64,000 bases of DNA, taken from an uncultured Bacteroidia bacterium (lineage in GTDB: Bacteria > Bacteroidota > Bacteroidia > Bacteroidales > F082). The stretch spans positions 1-64,000 of the forward strand of contig CADBZW010000017.1 in NCBI GenBank assembly GCA_902799345.1, given 5' to 3'. Below, in pieces: positions 1 to 9,592 of the stretch. The first letter of the stretch is position 1, and each line of letters opens with the position of its first letter. The position numbers were made by a program, and so were the translations under genes. The notes below the pieces were generated by a model. The model saw only the letters and a program-made list of their open reading frames with translations, did no database searches and was not told the DNA's origin.

Positions 1-209
1 CAGCTGGCTGTCGCAGATCGTCGTCTCGTAGTCGCCGTGGAGAACCTGGTTGACATGCACCGTCAAGGTCAGCGTCGAGTCGCAGCCCTGTGCCGTGGCC
101 CCCTGGTGCGTCACGTTCACCGTGCCGCCGGAAGTGAAGGTCTCCCCGTGGAACACGTACGGCAGCTGGCTGTCGCAGATCGTCGTCTCGTAGTCGCCGT
201 GGAGAACAG
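1..209 (-). repeat. Tandem coding repeat, 162-base period
   Basis: The first 45 bases of the window recur exactly at 163-207, giving a period of 162 bases (54 codons) in frame with the partial surface protein. The left copy runs off the window, so the copy number is unknown. DNA identity this high inside a protein repeat indicates recent duplication or gene conversion. Confidence 0.85.
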
Positions 210-1203
210 GGTTCACCGTCAGGTGCATGTGCACCACCGAGTCGCACCCCCCCGCTGTCGACAAGTGGGCATCCTGGTTCATCGGCCCATCTTGCACAAA
301 CGTCACGCCGTTCCAAGTCAAAGGCAAATCAGAAGAACATATCGTACTATCAGCATCCGCCTCATACGTCATCACCACCACCGCCTGGCAAGCCTCTTCA
401 CTACACCCCAAATCACCGTATGTGACCGTCACACAATACGTCTCCGTCGCCTCCGGCGCAACCTCAATACTAGGAGTGGTTTCTTCTCCAGGACTCCACT
501 GATAATTCAGCTGATTCGACTTAATCTTGAAGGTGTGAACCGCACGAACCCTTGCTGTACTAGTTTTAGTCTGGGACTTAAAATAACCACCACTAACATT
601 GGTTGTAGTATTATATGAACCATATACATACCATGCCTTACTATTACTATTGCTAGTATGAGTCCCTTGTGTACTAGACCAATAGTTCGCATTAGGTAGC
701 GAAAAACCATTTCTATCCTGCAGCAAAGGCAACGCGCTATAAAGCTTTCGCAACTGACCCGCTGCCGGCAAGTACCATCCATGAGCAAAATCAAGCCGTT
801 GGCCAGCAGCAAAATTACCAGTAGTACCAAATTGCTCCCTGATTATACTCGTATTGTTGTAACCATCTATATCCGAAAGCAGCGATCCAACTTCATCATC
901 AGGGAATGATTGTAAACTACCAACGTTATTATTTTGAGGAGCCCATGGTATGGTTTGATTCGCCACATCCGACAATGCCACAACCCATCCCTCGGTCCTT
1001 TCAGGATTGATGTAGAAAACGATGCCCCTATCGACATTTGTATTAGTATAGCCAAAATCGACAATATCGCCAATCCTCACATCCCCACTAACAGCCCACG
1101 ATGGGTATTCAGCTGTGAATATAGTAGGTGTGAATTGGGATTGGGAATACATCCTCAACCCACTCAGCAGCAGAATCACTATGAACCAAAGCCTCCTTCG
1201 CAT
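1..1203 (-). CDS. Surface protein with FISUMP/DUF1566-like domain and tandem cysteine repeats (partial, runs off the left edge)
   Basis: The frame is open from an ATG at 1203 to the window edge, so the C-terminus is missing. A signal peptide (residues 1 to about 21, ending MYSQ) points to export. Residues about 40-190 form a FISUMP/DUF1566-like module, marked by GIVFYI, HGWYLPAAGQL, WSST and ARVRAV. After it come Ig-like and short repeats with the pattern TICDSQLPY...GCDS..LTV, typical of large Bacteroidales surface proteins. The last two visible repeats are almost identical in DNA. The gene sits 4 bases after the stop of the 1208-3271 gene, which carries the same type of module, so the pair is probably co-transcribed and may be a tandem duplication. 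No sorting domain can be seen because the end is missing. Function unknown; a surface-exposed or adhesin-like role is inferred. Confidence 0.82.
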   Translation of the reverse strand, partial: MRRRLWFIVILLLSGLRMYSQSQFTPTIFTAEYPSWAVSGDVRIGDIVDFGYTNTNVDRGIVFYINPERTEGWVVALSDVANQTIPWAPQNNNVGSLQSFPDDEVGSLLSDIDGYNNTSIIREQFGTTGNFAAGQRLDFAHGWYLPAAGQLRKLYSALPLLQDRNGFSLPNANYWSSTQGTHTSNSNSKAWYVYGSYNTTTNVSGGYFKSQTKTSTARVRAVHTFKIKSNQLNYQWSPGEETTPSIEVAPEATETYCVTVTYGDLGCSEEACQAVVVMTYEADADSTICSSDLPLTWNGVTFVQDGPMNQDAHLSTAGGCDSVVHMHLTVNPVLHGDYETTICDSQLPYVFHGETFTSGGTVNVTHQGATAQGCDSTLTLTVHVNQVLHGDYETTICDSQL

Positions 1204-1207
1204 ATTC

Positions 1208-3271
1208 TCAGAAAGTAATTACTGCCCTAACATAATACTTGTTGCTACTCGTCGTTTTGGTAGCTTTCTCTATACGTCCGTCTGCAATCTCGAGTGCATA
1301 GGCTGTACTGTTTGAGCCTTCTGTCGACGACCAAAGCAAGACACTGCCACCAGGACGCGCCGGGCCAGGATTATTGTCTACAATAGGAGTTGCCCCCACC
1401 CTATTCAAACTAAGGTTGACCTCGGGCAACTCGCCAAACAACATATTCAGCTGGGCTGCCGATGGCAAATACCAACCACGGGACCATGGGGCAGGATAAG
1501 TAGTAGAAAAGCCAGCCGCAGCAAATGCCGCAGGATAAGTTGCAGCATTATAGTGCGAAATAATGTATTGTGTATTGGCATACCCTTCCCACTCAGCATC
1601 TTGGTTGATGGCAAAGTTCCAGTGGGTAGCCCCATGATTATTCACATAAACATTCGTAGTGCTCCATGCCATACTGGCAGTTTGCGTCAGGGAAACCGCC
1701 CAGCCATGCCATTTGGAGTCGTCCACATAAAACACGATGCCAATGGGCGTTTTCCCCGGGACTGGCCATTCATTGCGATGTACAATGCTTCCATCCGAGC
1801 ATAAGATATCTCCCACCGCTGCAAATGGATAGATAGTGTCGACAACAGCCTCCAGCACCACCGTTTCGCCAGCGCATATCGTATCATTCGGAGTCACCGT
1901 GATATGGACATTCAAGTCTATCACCGTGATACGCACTGCATTGCTGTAATAATTTGTACCATCGTGTGTCACTTCATAACAGAGGTACATTCCATCATAG
2001 GAAGCCGGTATGTTGCTCAAACTATTAAGGGGTTGCCAAGGGCCACCGGGCGAAGGACCATACACCCAATGACCAGTTATGGGTGTGCCATCAATCAAGT
2101 GCGCCCCAGGAGCACCTATTTCCAGTGTGCCTCCTTCACAAATCGGAGCGGGGACAACAATAGGATCCACTTCAACCTCACGTTGGATACACACTTGAAC
2201 CGTGGTCTCAGCGGAGCATTCCATCAAATCGTGGAATGAGATATTGTCAATGCCGAAGTCGTTGCCATCGCCAGCCGTTTGCAGATTCACGATGGTTATG
2301 GTCGCTATGTTGCTCGCTGAACCTTCCCACAATGCATAGAAGGTCTGCCAACCTGCACTACTATTGGGTGCGGTATATACTTCACCTATCAATGTACCAT
2401 TGATTTGGAACTGAAGGCGGGCATAATTCCTGTTGACGAAAGTACACACATCAGCAGAGAATGCATATTGGGTATTTGGCCTCACCCGAATCGATTGGCT
2501 CCAAATGATCCTATACTGCGCATTTTGTGTCGGGTCGCCATTGATTATCATGAACTTGCCATGTCCTGCATTGTTACCTGGATTATAAAAGTCCTGATGG
2601 ATATAATGAGCATTGTCATGAATGCTATAGCCCCCCTCATGCGATGAGGGATAAAGGCAGTTGGCACCAGAATAGCAATCGTAATCCGAATCAAAGCCGT
2701 ATCCAGTATCGCAGTTCCCTGACTGCTCAAAATCACCGTTTGTCACTCGATTGTCGCCACTTGTATATCCCGTCACCGTGAAATCGATGCAAGGCACATT
2801 ATTAGGTATATTAGCTGGAATGATGGCCTGGACGCTCTCTCCAATGGTATCGGAAAGATATTGAGCCGGCGACCAAACATAATAGTCAGCGCCAGAGCCA
2901 TGCAATGTGGTTCCGCCGCCAGGCGAAACATCAGTATCATCGGCCGTCGCAGTCACGTTCACCGCAATAACAGTAATCGAGATCTCATCCATCAAATAAT
3001 TAGGAATGCCTTGATAGTTGGCCAACAATTGGTAAACGCCAGTATGGGCAGGAGTACAATTAGGAATTGTGTATGGATAAGTGTAAGAACTAGATGGCCC
3101 TACAATTCGTACATTAGAGAAGCCAGTAACACCATTGGTATTCACATCAAACTGTATCGTCTCACCTTGGCAAAAGTAAGTCCTCTCCATATTAAATTCA
3201 AGAGGACCATTTTGAGCCATGGCCAGAACACTACTTAAAACAAATACTATTATAAGAACTATTCTACGCAA
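1208..3271 (-). CDS. Secreted Ig-like/carbohydrate-binding-like protein with C-terminal FISUMP domain
   Basis: 687 residues. The start is TTG at 3271: an in-frame TAG lies five codons upstream, and starting here gives an intact signal peptide ending in SVLAMAQ. Residues about 20-130 are Ig-like (SPGGGTTLHGSG, YYVWSPAQYLS). Residues about 170-350 form a jelly-roll-like module that begins TNGDFEQ and ends GNDFGIDNISF, also present in the 40679-43312 and 43387-48021 proteins. Further Ig-like segments follow, then a FISUMP/DUF1566-like domain (about 520-687: IGIVFYVDDSKWHGWA, RGWYLPSAAQL, LWSSTEG). There is no T9SS-type C-terminal tail, so how it is anchored is unclear. Probably a cell-surface protein that binds glycan or protein; the ligand cannot be read from the sequence. 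Confidence 0.82.
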   Translation of the reverse strand: MRRIVLIIVFVLSSVLAMAQNGPLEFNMERTYFCQGETIQFDVNTNGVTGFSNVRIVGPSSSYTYPYTIPNCTPAHTGVYQLLANYQGIPNYLMDEISITVIAVNVTATADDTDVSPGGGTTLHGSGADYYVWSPAQYLSDTIGESVQAIIPANIPNNVPCIDFTVTGYTSGDNRVTNGDFEQSGNCDTGYGFDSDYDCYSGANCLYPSSHEGGYSIHDNAHYIHQDFYNPGNNAGHGKFMIINGDPTQNAQYRIIWSQSIRVRPNTQYAFSADVCTFVNRNYARLQFQINGTLIGEVYTAPNSSAGWQTFYALWEGSASNIATITIVNLQTAGDGNDFGIDNISFHDLMECSAETTVQVCIQREVEVDPIVVPAPICEGGTLEIGAPGAHLIDGTPITGHWVYGPSPGGPWQPLNSLSNIPASYDGMYLCYEVTHDGTNYYSNAVRITVIDLNVHITVTPNDTICAGETVVLEAVVDTIYPFAAVGDILCSDGSIVHRNEWPVPGKTPIGIVFYVDDSKWHGWAVSLTQTASMAWSTTNVYVNNHGATHWNFAINQDAEWEGYANTQYIISHYNAATYPAAFAAAGFSTTYPAPWSRGWYLPSAAQLNMLFGELPEVNLSLNRVGATPIVDNNPGPARPGGSVLLWSSTEGSNSTAYALEIADGRIEKATKTTSSNKYYVRAVITF

Positions 3272-3449
3272 AACAATTAATGCCTATTTAGTGACCACAA
3301 AAATAAAGCTATTAATACAATTTCCAACAAAATTATTGATTAATGTTGAAAAAAAACAGTTTCAGTCACAAAATATAGCGTATGAGTGAATTATAACAAT
3401 GCATTAATGGCCCCGCCGAATCATTAATGATTGCCAAACCGATACAGTC

Positions 3450-3481
3450 AAAAAAAAGGGACGACTTCAAAAAGTCGTCCC
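3450..3481 (-). terminator. Rho-independent terminator of the thrS-infC-rpmI-rplT operon
   Basis: A 10-bp perfect stem (GGGACGACTT at 3458-3467 pairs with AAGTCGTCCC at 3472-3481) is followed, on the minus strand, by a run of eight T (3450-3457). It lies 26 bases past the rplT stop. Confidence 0.9.
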
Positions 3482-3506
3482 CTTCATTGATGGTATGAAG
3501 TGCGAT

Positions 3507-3851
3507 TTACTTCACCTGGTCGACGATGGCCTTGAAAGCCTCGGGGTTGTTCAAAGCGAGGTCGGCAAGGACCTTGCGGTTGATTTCGATGCCCGACTTG
3601 GTGAGCTTGTCCATGAATTGGCTGTAGTTCATGCCATACTCGCGGATGGCGGCGTTGATACGCACAATCCACAGGCTGCGGAATTCGCGCTTCTTGTTTC
3701 TTCTGTCGCGATAAGCGTAGGTCTGACCCTTTTCGTAAGAGTTCTTCGCCACAGTCCACACGTTCTTTCTCGTGCTGAACTGACCTTTGGTCTTCTTCAG
3801 GATTTTCTTTCTTCTGGCTCTTGAAGCCACTGCATTGACTGATCTTGTCAT
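3507..3851 (-). CDS. rplT: 50S ribosomal protein L20
   Basis: 114 residues, full length for the family, starting [17 protein letters not shown]20 binds 23S rRNA early in large-subunit assembly; in enterobacteria it also represses its own operon. The basic N-terminal half and the [11 protein letters not shown] and YGMNYSQFM segments are characteristic. Last gene of thrS-infC-rpmI-rplT, 76 bases after rpmI and just before a strong terminator. Confidence 0.97.
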   Translation of the reverse strand: MTRSVNAVASRARRKKILKKTKGQFSTRKNVWTVAKNSYEKGQTYAYRDRRNKKREFRSLWIVRINAAIREYGMNYSQFMDKLTKSGIEINRKVLADLALNNPEAFKAIVDQVK

Positions 3852-3927
3852 TTTGTTTGATTTTTTCGTCCAGCGCCTCGCTCCTTTCGAGAACTTTTCT
3901 GCTGAGACAAATTACACATTTGATTAA

Positions 3928-4122
3928 TTACATGAGAAGCATTTGTTTCACGACCTTTTCGTCAGCCCTCTCAACGATGGCGGTGTGGTCGAGGTTGCGT
4001 TTTCTCTTCTGGCTCTTCTTGGTCAGGATGTGACCATGATAAGCATGCTTTCTCTTCAGATGGCCGCCGCCGGTTACTTGGAAACGCTTCTTGGCAGCGG
4101 ACTTGGTCTTCATTTTAGGCAT
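3928..4122 (-). CDS. rpmI: 50S ribosomal protein L35
   Basis: 64 residues beginning [14 protein letters not shown], the conserved L35 N-terminus; very basic, with the usual [11 protein letters not shown] and KSQKRKRNL stretches. Structural protein of the large ribosomal subunit. It follows infC after a 130-base spacer that carries a low-complexity repeat, and precedes rplT, the conserved order of this operon. Confidence 0.97.
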   Translation of the reverse strand: MPKMKTKSAAKKRFQVTGGGHLKRKHAYHGHILTKKSQKRKRNLDHTAIVERADEKVVKQMLLM

Positions 4123-4179
4123 TTTACTATTAGTTTTAAAGGTATTAAGTTATTGTTCTCTATTTCTTTCTCGTTGGCT

Positions 4180-4252
4180 TTTAGCTTCTTGCCATTAGCT
4201 GTTAACTTGTTAGCAACCAAACTGATAGCTGACGGCTGACAGCTGATAGCTT
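4180..4252 (-). repeat. Degenerate TAGCT/GTTAGC simple repeat in the infC-rpmI spacer
   Basis: The spacer contains repeated TTAGC/TAGCT units (TTTAGCTTC, TTAGCTGTTAAC, GTTAGCAAC, GATAGCTGAC, GACAGCTGATAGCT). They are partly self-complementary and resemble degenerate intergenic repeats elsewhere in this window. It lies inside a ribosomal-protein operon. Confidence 0.6.
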
Positions 4253-4822
4253 TTATTTCTTCGTTGACTTAGGAGCTATCATCATCTGCATGCGCTTGCC
4301 CTCCAACTTGGGCATCATCTCCACCTTACCGAACTCCTCCAACTCTTGCGCAAACTTCAGCAACATAATCTCACCCTGTTCCTTGTAGACGATGGAACGG
4401 CCTCTGAAAAAGACCTCCACCTTCACCTTGGAGCCTTCCTGCAGGAAACGCTTGGCGTGGTTCAGCTTGAACTCGAAGTCGTGGTCGTCGGTCTGGGGTC
4501 CGAGGCGGATTTCCTTGATGACGACCTTGGTGGCCTTAGCCTTCTGTTCCTTCAGGCGCTTCTTCTGGTCGAAGACGAACTTCTTGTAGTCCATGGCCTT
4601 GCAGACCGGTGGGTTGGCATCGGGTTGGATCTCAACGAGGTCGACACCCAATTCCTCAACGATTCTCAAAGCCTCGCGCAAGGGGTAGATGTTAGGCTCC
4701 ACTCCCTCACCCACCAAACGCACCATGGGGGCTTTCACCTCTTCATTAATGCGGTGGCTGAACTCGCCTTTGTCTTTGTTCGGTCTCTGACCGGGTCTTC
4801 CTTTTTGTGGAATCTGTGCTAT
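4253..4822 (-). CDS. infC: Translation initiation factor IF-3, probable AUA start
   Basis: IF-3 binds the 30S subunit and rejects non-AUG starts. The first standard start codon is GTG at 4738, but this would cut off the conserved N-terminal segment (FSHRINEEVKAPMVRLVGEG): the frame continues upstream to a TAG at 4834-4832. Between that stop and the GTG there is no ATG, GTG or TTG. A good ribosome binding site (AGGAG, 4836-4832) sits nine bases before ATA at 4822; an ATT at 4813 is the only other plausible rare start. Starting at ATA gives 189 residues, normal for IF-3. A rare start codon on infC is the known basis of IF-3 autoregulation in E. coli (AUU). Second gene of the thrS operon. Confidence 0.93.
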   Translation of the reverse strand: MAQIPQKGRPGQRPNKDKGEFSHRINEEVKAPMVRLVGEGVEPNIYPLREALRIVEELGVDLVEIQPDANPPVCKAMDYKKFVFDQKKRLKEQKAKATKVVIKEIRLGPQTDDHDFEFKLNHAKRFLQEGSKVKVEVFFRGRSIVYKEQGEIMLLKFAQELEEFGKVEMMPKLEGKRMQMMIAPKSTKK

Positions 4823-4863
4823 AGTTTTAGTCTCCTATATTAAGTTTATATTCAGTTAATTAG

Positions 4864-6804
4864 TTATCTCTTGTTCTGTTCCTCCTCGACTTGCTTGCGA
4901 ATCATCTCAGCAAAGGCATCCGTCGGCATCGTACCCAAATCGACTTGACCATGCTTACGCACAGAGACTTGATTTTCAGTCGCTTCCTTCTCGCCCACGA
5001 TGAGCATGTAAGGATATTTCTTCATTTCGGCATCGCGAATCTTACGACCGATCTTCTCGTTACGCTCGTCAATGAGGGCGCGAATATCGGACTTTTTCAG
5101 ATACGATTGCAAATTTTTCGCAAAATCGAGGTATTTTTCGCTCACGGGGAGGATAATCACCTGGTCGGGAGCCAGCCACAACGGGAACTCACCAGCGCAG
5201 TGCTCGAGCAGCACGGCCACGAAACGTTCCATGGAGCCGAAGGGGGCGCGGTGCACCATCACAGGACGGTGTTTCTCGTTGTCGGCGCCGATATAGCTCA
5301 GGTCGAAACGCTCAGGCAGGTTGTAGTCCACCTGGATGGTACCCAGCTGCCACTTACGACCGAGGGCGTCTTTCACCATGAAGTCGAGCTTAGGACCGTA
5401 GAAAGCGGCCTCACCATACTCAACGTGTGCCGGCAGACCCTTCTCGGCGCAGGCCTCCTGAATGGCGGCCTCAGCCTTGGCCCAGTTTTCGTCCGTACCC
5501 ACATACTTCTCGTGGTCGTTGGGGTCGCGGAGCGATATCTGTGCTTCAAAGTTCTTGAAGTCAAGAGCCTTGAAGATGATTTCGATGATTTCCATCACGC
5601 GGATGAACTCTTCCTTCACCTGGTCGGGGCGGCAGAAGATGTGGGCATCGTCCTGGGTGAACGAACGCACACGGGTCAAGCCGTGCAACTCGCCACTCTG
5701 CTCATAGCGATACACCGTGCCGAACTCGGCGCAGCGGAACGGCAGGTCCTTGTAGGAACGCGGCTTCCACTTGAAGATCATGCAGTGGTGAGGGCAGTTC
5801 ATCGGCTTCAGCAGGTACTCCTCGCCTTCTTCTGGCGTGGTGATCGGGCGGAAGCTGTCTTCACCATAATGGTCCCAGTGACCCGAAGTCACATAGAGCT
5901 GCTTGCCACCGATATGGGGCGTGATGACTTGTTCATAACCATACTCCTTCTGGATCTTGGTCAGATACTCCTGCAGGCGGAGACGCAACTCAGTGCCTTT
6001 GGGCAACCAAATCGGCAGACCCTTACCCACGGTGTCGCTGAACATGAAGAGCTCGAGCTCACGGCCCAGCTTGCGGTGGTCGCGCTTCTTGGCTTCTTCG
6101 AGCAGCACGAGGTACTCATCGAGTTCCTTCTGCTTCGGGAAAGTGATGCCATAGACGCGGGTCAGCTGCTTGCGCTTCTCGTCGCCACGCCAATAGGCGC
6201 CAGCCAACGATGTCAGCTTCACAGCCTTGATGAAGCCCGTGTTCGGGATATGGGGACCGCGGCAGAGGTCGGTAAAGGCACCACATTTATAATATGTGAT
6301 GGTACCGTCTTCCAACTCGCTGATCAGTTCTTCCTTGTATTCATCGCCCTTCTCGGTGAAGTACTTCAGAGCCTCGGCCTTGCTCACGTCGACGCGCTCG
6401 AAGGTCTGCTTCTCACGGGCCAATTCAAGCATCTTCTTCTCGATGGCGACGAGATCAGCTTCGGTCAAGGTGATGTCGCCCGTGTCGATGTCGTAGTAGA
6501 AACCAGCATCCACGGCAGGGCCGATGCCGAACTTCACACCTTTGTACAATGCTTCAATGGCTTCGGCCATGAGGTGAGCCGACGAATGCCAGAAGGTAGC
6601 CTTACCTTCGGGGTCGTCCCAAGTGAAGAGTTGGATGGTGGCGTCCTCGTTGACAGGGCGCATGGCATCCCACATCTTACCGTTCACCTTGGCTACCAGC
6701 ACATTACGTGCCAAACCCTCGCTCAGGCTCTTGGCGATGTCCAACGGCGTGACACCGGCTTCAAATTGTCTGACACTATTGTCAGGGAAGGTTATGTTAA
6801 TCAT
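4864..6804 (-). CDS. thrS: Threonyl-tRNA synthetase
   Basis: 646 residues from ATG 6804 ([11 protein letters not shown]). An upstream in-frame TTG at 6834 overlaps the -7 promoter box and is rejected. It charges tRNA-Thr with threonine in the cytoplasm. Visible in order: TGS domain (about 1-60), HxxxH editing domain ([13 protein letters not shown]), the class II core with the zinc-site segment [10 protein letters not shown], motif 2 [12 protein letters not shown] and motif 3 [11 protein letters not shown], and the anticodon-binding domain at the C-terminus (about 540-646). First gene of thrS-infC-rpmI-rplT, divergent from the C10 protease gene. Confidence 0.97.
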   Translation of the reverse strand: MINITFPDNSVRQFEAGVTPLDIAKSLSEGLARNVLVAKVNGKMWDAMRPVNEDATIQLFTWDDPEGKATFWHSSAHLMAEAIEALYKGVKFGIGPAVDAGFYYDIDTGDITLTEADLVAIEKKMLELAREKQTFERVDVSKAEALKYFTEKGDEYKEELISELEDGTITYYKCGAFTDLCRGPHIPNTGFIKAVKLTSLAGAYWRGDEKRKQLTRVYGITFPKQKELDEYLVLLEEAKKRDHRKLGRELELFMFSDTVGKGLPIWLPKGTELRLRLQEYLTKIQKEYGYEQVITPHIGGKQLYVTSGHWDHYGEDSFRPITTPEEGEEYLLKPMNCPHHCMIFKWKPRSYKDLPFRCAEFGTVYRYEQSGELHGLTRVRSFTQDDAHIFCRPDQVKEEFIRVMEIIEIIFKALDFKNFEAQISLRDPNDHEKYVGTDENWAKAEAAIQEACAEKGLPAHVEYGEAAFYGPKLDFMVKDALGRKWQLGTIQVDYNLPERFDLSYIGADNEKHRPVMVHRAPFGSMERFVAVLLEHCAGEFPLWLAPDQVIILPVSEKYLDFAKNLQSYLKKSDIRALIDERNEKIGRKIRDAEMKKYPYMLIVGEKEATENQVSVRKHGQVDLGTMPTDAFAEMIRKQVEEEQNKR

Positions 6805-6831
6805 ATAAATAGGTCTTTTTGAAAGCGGCTG

Positions 6832-6839
6832 CAAAAGTA
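6832..6839 (-). promoter_or_regulatory. Bacteroidota -7 promoter element for the thrS operon
   Basis: TACTTTTG on the minus strand matches TAnnTTTG. Transcription would start near 6825, giving a leader of about 20 bases before ATG 6804. Confidence 0.65.
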
Positions 6840-6912
6840 CAAATTTTTCTCATTCAAAACGCAGAATTTTACCGATAAAGTAGTTTTTTTTCACCTTATA
6901 TATAAAATATAC

Positions 6913-6920
6913 TAATTTTG
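6913..6920 (+). promoter_or_regulatory. Bacteroidota -7 promoter element for the C10 protease gene
   Basis: TAATTTTG matches TAnnTTTG and lies 18 bases before the ATG at 6938. The region around -33 is T-rich but lacks a clear TTTG. Confidence 0.6.
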
Positions 6921-6937
6921 CGGCAAATTTTTGAACT

Positions 6938-9592
6938 ATGAAAAGAATTTCTCTCGTTTTACTACTGGTTTTGACTACTATTTCTCAAGCCTTCTCACAA
7001 TTCACCACCAAGGTCGACGAAACCTCAGCACGCCATATCGCTCAAGCCTTCGTCACCTCGCATCAAACCTTCAAAAGCCAAGATTTGAATCTGGTCTCAA
7101 ACCAAGGCAACTATATTTATAATATTGGCAATCAAGGTTTTGTCATCATCTCTGGCAACACCGTACTGCCACCCGTGCTGGCCTGGTCCGACCAAGGCCG
7201 TTTCCCGTCTTTGGAAGACGCCCCCGAGAATTTCGCCTCTTGGATTCAACACTATTCCGACATGATTGACTTCGCCGTGGCCAACGACATCGCTCCCGAG
7301 GCGAGAATCCAACAGCAATGGGACGAGGCTGCGAGAGGCATCTTTGGCTCACGCGACATGCAAACCGTGGATCCTCTGGTGAGCACACACTGGAACCAGG
7401 ACTGCTACTACAATGAATACTGCCCAGAAACAGGCGGCTGGTGGTGGGAAAGCGGTCCCTGCGGCCACGCCTATGCCGGTTGCGTGGCCTGCGCCATGTC
7501 TCAAGTGATGAAATACTGGGACTATCCTGAACACGGCTATGGCTCACACAGTTACGTACACCCCAACTATGGCACGCAGAGCGCTGACTTCGGCAGCACT
7601 ACCTACCAATGGAGCCAGATGCCCAACGAAATCTACAACTCCAACGATGCTATCGCCACGCTGATGTATCATTGTGGCGTGAGTGTCGACATGAACTATG
7701 CTCCCAACGGCAGCGGTGCCTATTCCGTCGACGTGGACGATGCCTTCCGCAACTATTTCGGTTACTGCGGCGCCAAATACCTCGGCAAAGGCAGTTACCA
7801 AGAAGATCGTTGGATTGCCATGCTGAAAGCCGAACTCGACCTCTCCCACCCCATCTACTATTCAGGGGCAAGTGACGGCGGCGGACATGCCTTCGTGTGC
7901 GACGGCTACGACGAGGATGACCTCATGCACTTCAACTTCGGCTGGAGCGGCAGCGGCGACGGCTTTTATTCCACCTACGACGTGAATGGCTACAACCAAG
8001 GTCAGGCCGTGGTTATCCACATCTATCCTATCGCCATACAGGCCGATGCCCACGGCATCATCTACGTCACCCCCGACGGACAAGGCGACGGCTCGTCATG
8101 GGACTATGCCACCAACAAGTTGGAACTGGCATGTGACTTCTCCAACAACACCACAGGCAATATGGTTTGGGTGAAGGAAGGCACCTATTACGGCGACGTC
8201 GCCAACTCCGAAGGCGCCTTCTACATCACCAGTGGCAACCGCGTCTATGGTGGCTTCGAAGGCGATGAAGCCCCCGACTTTGACCTTTCGCTCCGCGACT
8301 TCGGGAAGAGTCCCACCATCCTTGACGGACAAGGCGAAAGACGCTTGCTTATGCAAGACCAAGGCTTCAGCACGGCCTCCATGCCACTATGGGACGGATT
8401 CATCATCCAAAATGGAGCCGCAGGCACTGGCGCAGGCGCCTATCTGAACAACTACGTCACGCTCAACAACTGCCAGATCATCAATAACACGGCCTCCATG
8501 TTCGGCGGCGGCGTCTACGTCAACTCAACGGGTGGCACTGCCCACGTAGACCTCAAAAACTGCATCATCATGGACAACAGCGCCTCGATGGGCGGAGGCG
8601 TGTGCGACCGCATCGGCGCCAATTACGCCAACTGCCGCATCAGCAACAACACGGCCACGACCAAAGGCGGCGGCATATACCTTTATAATAATACGGAGCC
8701 GACGCTCAAAAACTGCATCCTCAGCAACAACACGGCCAAAAACGCCGGCGCAATGTACGCCCGAGGCCAATTCACGGCCTATAACTGCGACATCGTGATG
8801 AACCTCGCCACCGAAAGCATCGGAGGCATCTTCCACGAAATCGCCCACAACAAATACTACAACTGCATCCTCTGGGGCAACATCGCCAACGGCCAGCCGA
8901 GCCAGACCGAAGGCGCCAGCGACTACGAATACTGCGCTGTTCAAGGCAGTGTGAGTGGCAACGGAAACTATGCCCTCTCTGCCGACAACGACGGCGACGA
9001 GCCGGGCAGCTTCGTCCGCTTCAACTACCTCCCAGAAGGCGCAGGCGCCGAATACTACGACGGCGACTGGAGCCTGCAATCGCGTAGCATCTGCCTCAAC
9101 GCAGGCAAGCCCAACACCACAGGCTTGGGCAACACCGACATCGCCGGCAACCCCCGCATCCAAAAGGGCCGCATCGACATTGGCGCCAACGAAAGCTGTG
9201 CCTCGCTGACCCTCATCGAAGACTATATGAACGAAGGCGAAAACTACTGGTTCTTCGACAACCTGCTGACCGAGTCGGGCTACTACACCGCGGTGATCGA
9301 AAGTGAAGAATGCGACAGCGTCGTCGGCCTCAACCTGTTTCACGTCATGGAGGACGTGACCGAGGCTTCCGAAACCGACATCCAAGTGTGGCCCAACCCC
9401 ACAAATGGCATCCTGCACATCTCAGCCGACCCGAATATTAAGGTGGAAATCTGCAACCTCTTGGGACAGATGGTGCTTTGCACCGAAAACACTTCTGACA
9501 TCGACATCAGCGACCTCGAAAACGGCGTTTATTTCCTGAGAGTCAGCGAGAAAAACGGTGGATTCAGCGTCACCAAAATAATTAAAGAATAA
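6938..9592 (+). CDS. Secreted C10-family cysteine protease with beta-helix region and T9SS sorting domain
   Basis: 884 residues. The signal peptide ends at AFSQ (residue 21). Residues about 22-120 resemble the inhibitory Spi/SpeB propeptide. The peptidase domain (about 145-365) shows the C10 catalytic cysteine in GCVACAMSQVMKYW (Cys182) and the histidine in GGGHAFVCDGY (His317), followed by FNFGWSG. Residues about 370-740 are a right-handed beta-helix or PMP-like repeat region (NNTASMFGGGVYVN, NNTATTKGGGIYL, NNTAKNAGAMYA). The C-terminal 70 residues are a type A sorting domain (WPNPTNGILHI to VTKIIKE), so export through the outer membrane by T9SS and surface attachment are expected. An active secreted protease is inferred; the beta-helix may bind the substrate. 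The stop overlaps the msrA start. Confidence 0.92.
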   Translation: MKRISLVLLLVLTTISQAFSQFTTKVDETSARHIAQAFVTSHQTFKSQDLNLVSNQGNYIYNIGNQGFVIISGNTVLPPVLAWSDQGRFPSLEDAPENFASWIQHYSDMIDFAVANDIAPEARIQQQWDEAARGIFGSRDMQTVDPLVSTHWNQDCYYNEYCPETGGWWWESGPCGHAYAGCVACAMSQVMKYWDYPEHGYGSHSYVHPNYGTQSADFGSTTYQWSQMPNEIYNSNDAIATLMYHCGVSVDMNYAPNGSGAYSVDVDDAFRNYFGYCGAKYLGKGSYQEDRWIAMLKAELDLSHPIYYSGASDGGGHAFVCDGYDEDDLMHFNFGWSGSGDGFYSTYDVNGYNQGQAVVIHIYPIAIQADAHGIIYVTPDGQGDGSSWDYATNKLELACDFSNNTTGNMVWVKEGTYYGDVANSEGAFYITSGNRVYGGFEGDEAPDFDLSLRDFGKSPTILDGQGERRLLMQDQGFSTASMPLWDGFIIQNGAAGTGAGAYLNNYVTLNNCQIINNTASMFGGGVYVNSTGGTAHVDLKNCIIMDNSASMGGGVCDRIGANYANCRISNNTATTKGGGIYLYNNTEPTLKNCILSNNTAKNAGAMYARGQFTAYNCDIVMNLATESIGGIFHEIAHNKYYNCILWGNIANGQPSQTEGASDYEYCAVQGSVSGNGNYALSADNDGDEPGSFVRFNYLPEGAGAEYYDGDWSLQSRSICLNAGKPNTTGLGNTDIAGNPRIQKGRIDIGANESCASLTLIEDYMNEGENYWFFDNLLTESGYYTAVIESEECDSVVGLNLFHVMEDVTEASETDIQVWPNPTNGILHISADPNIKVEICNLLGQMVLCTENTSDIDISDLENGVYFLRVSEKNGGFSVTKIIKE

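Noticed and set aside
3272-3449. A Bacteroidales-1-type RNA downstream of rplT
   Set aside because: This RNA family is often found after the L20 gene, but the AT-rich sequence here shows no extended pairing and the rplT terminator comes first.
4891-6822. Long open frame of 643 codons on the plus strand opposite thrS
   Set aside because: It is the antisense of a highly conserved gene and has no family resemblance or ribosome binding site. GC-rich third positions on the other strand keep stop codons rare.
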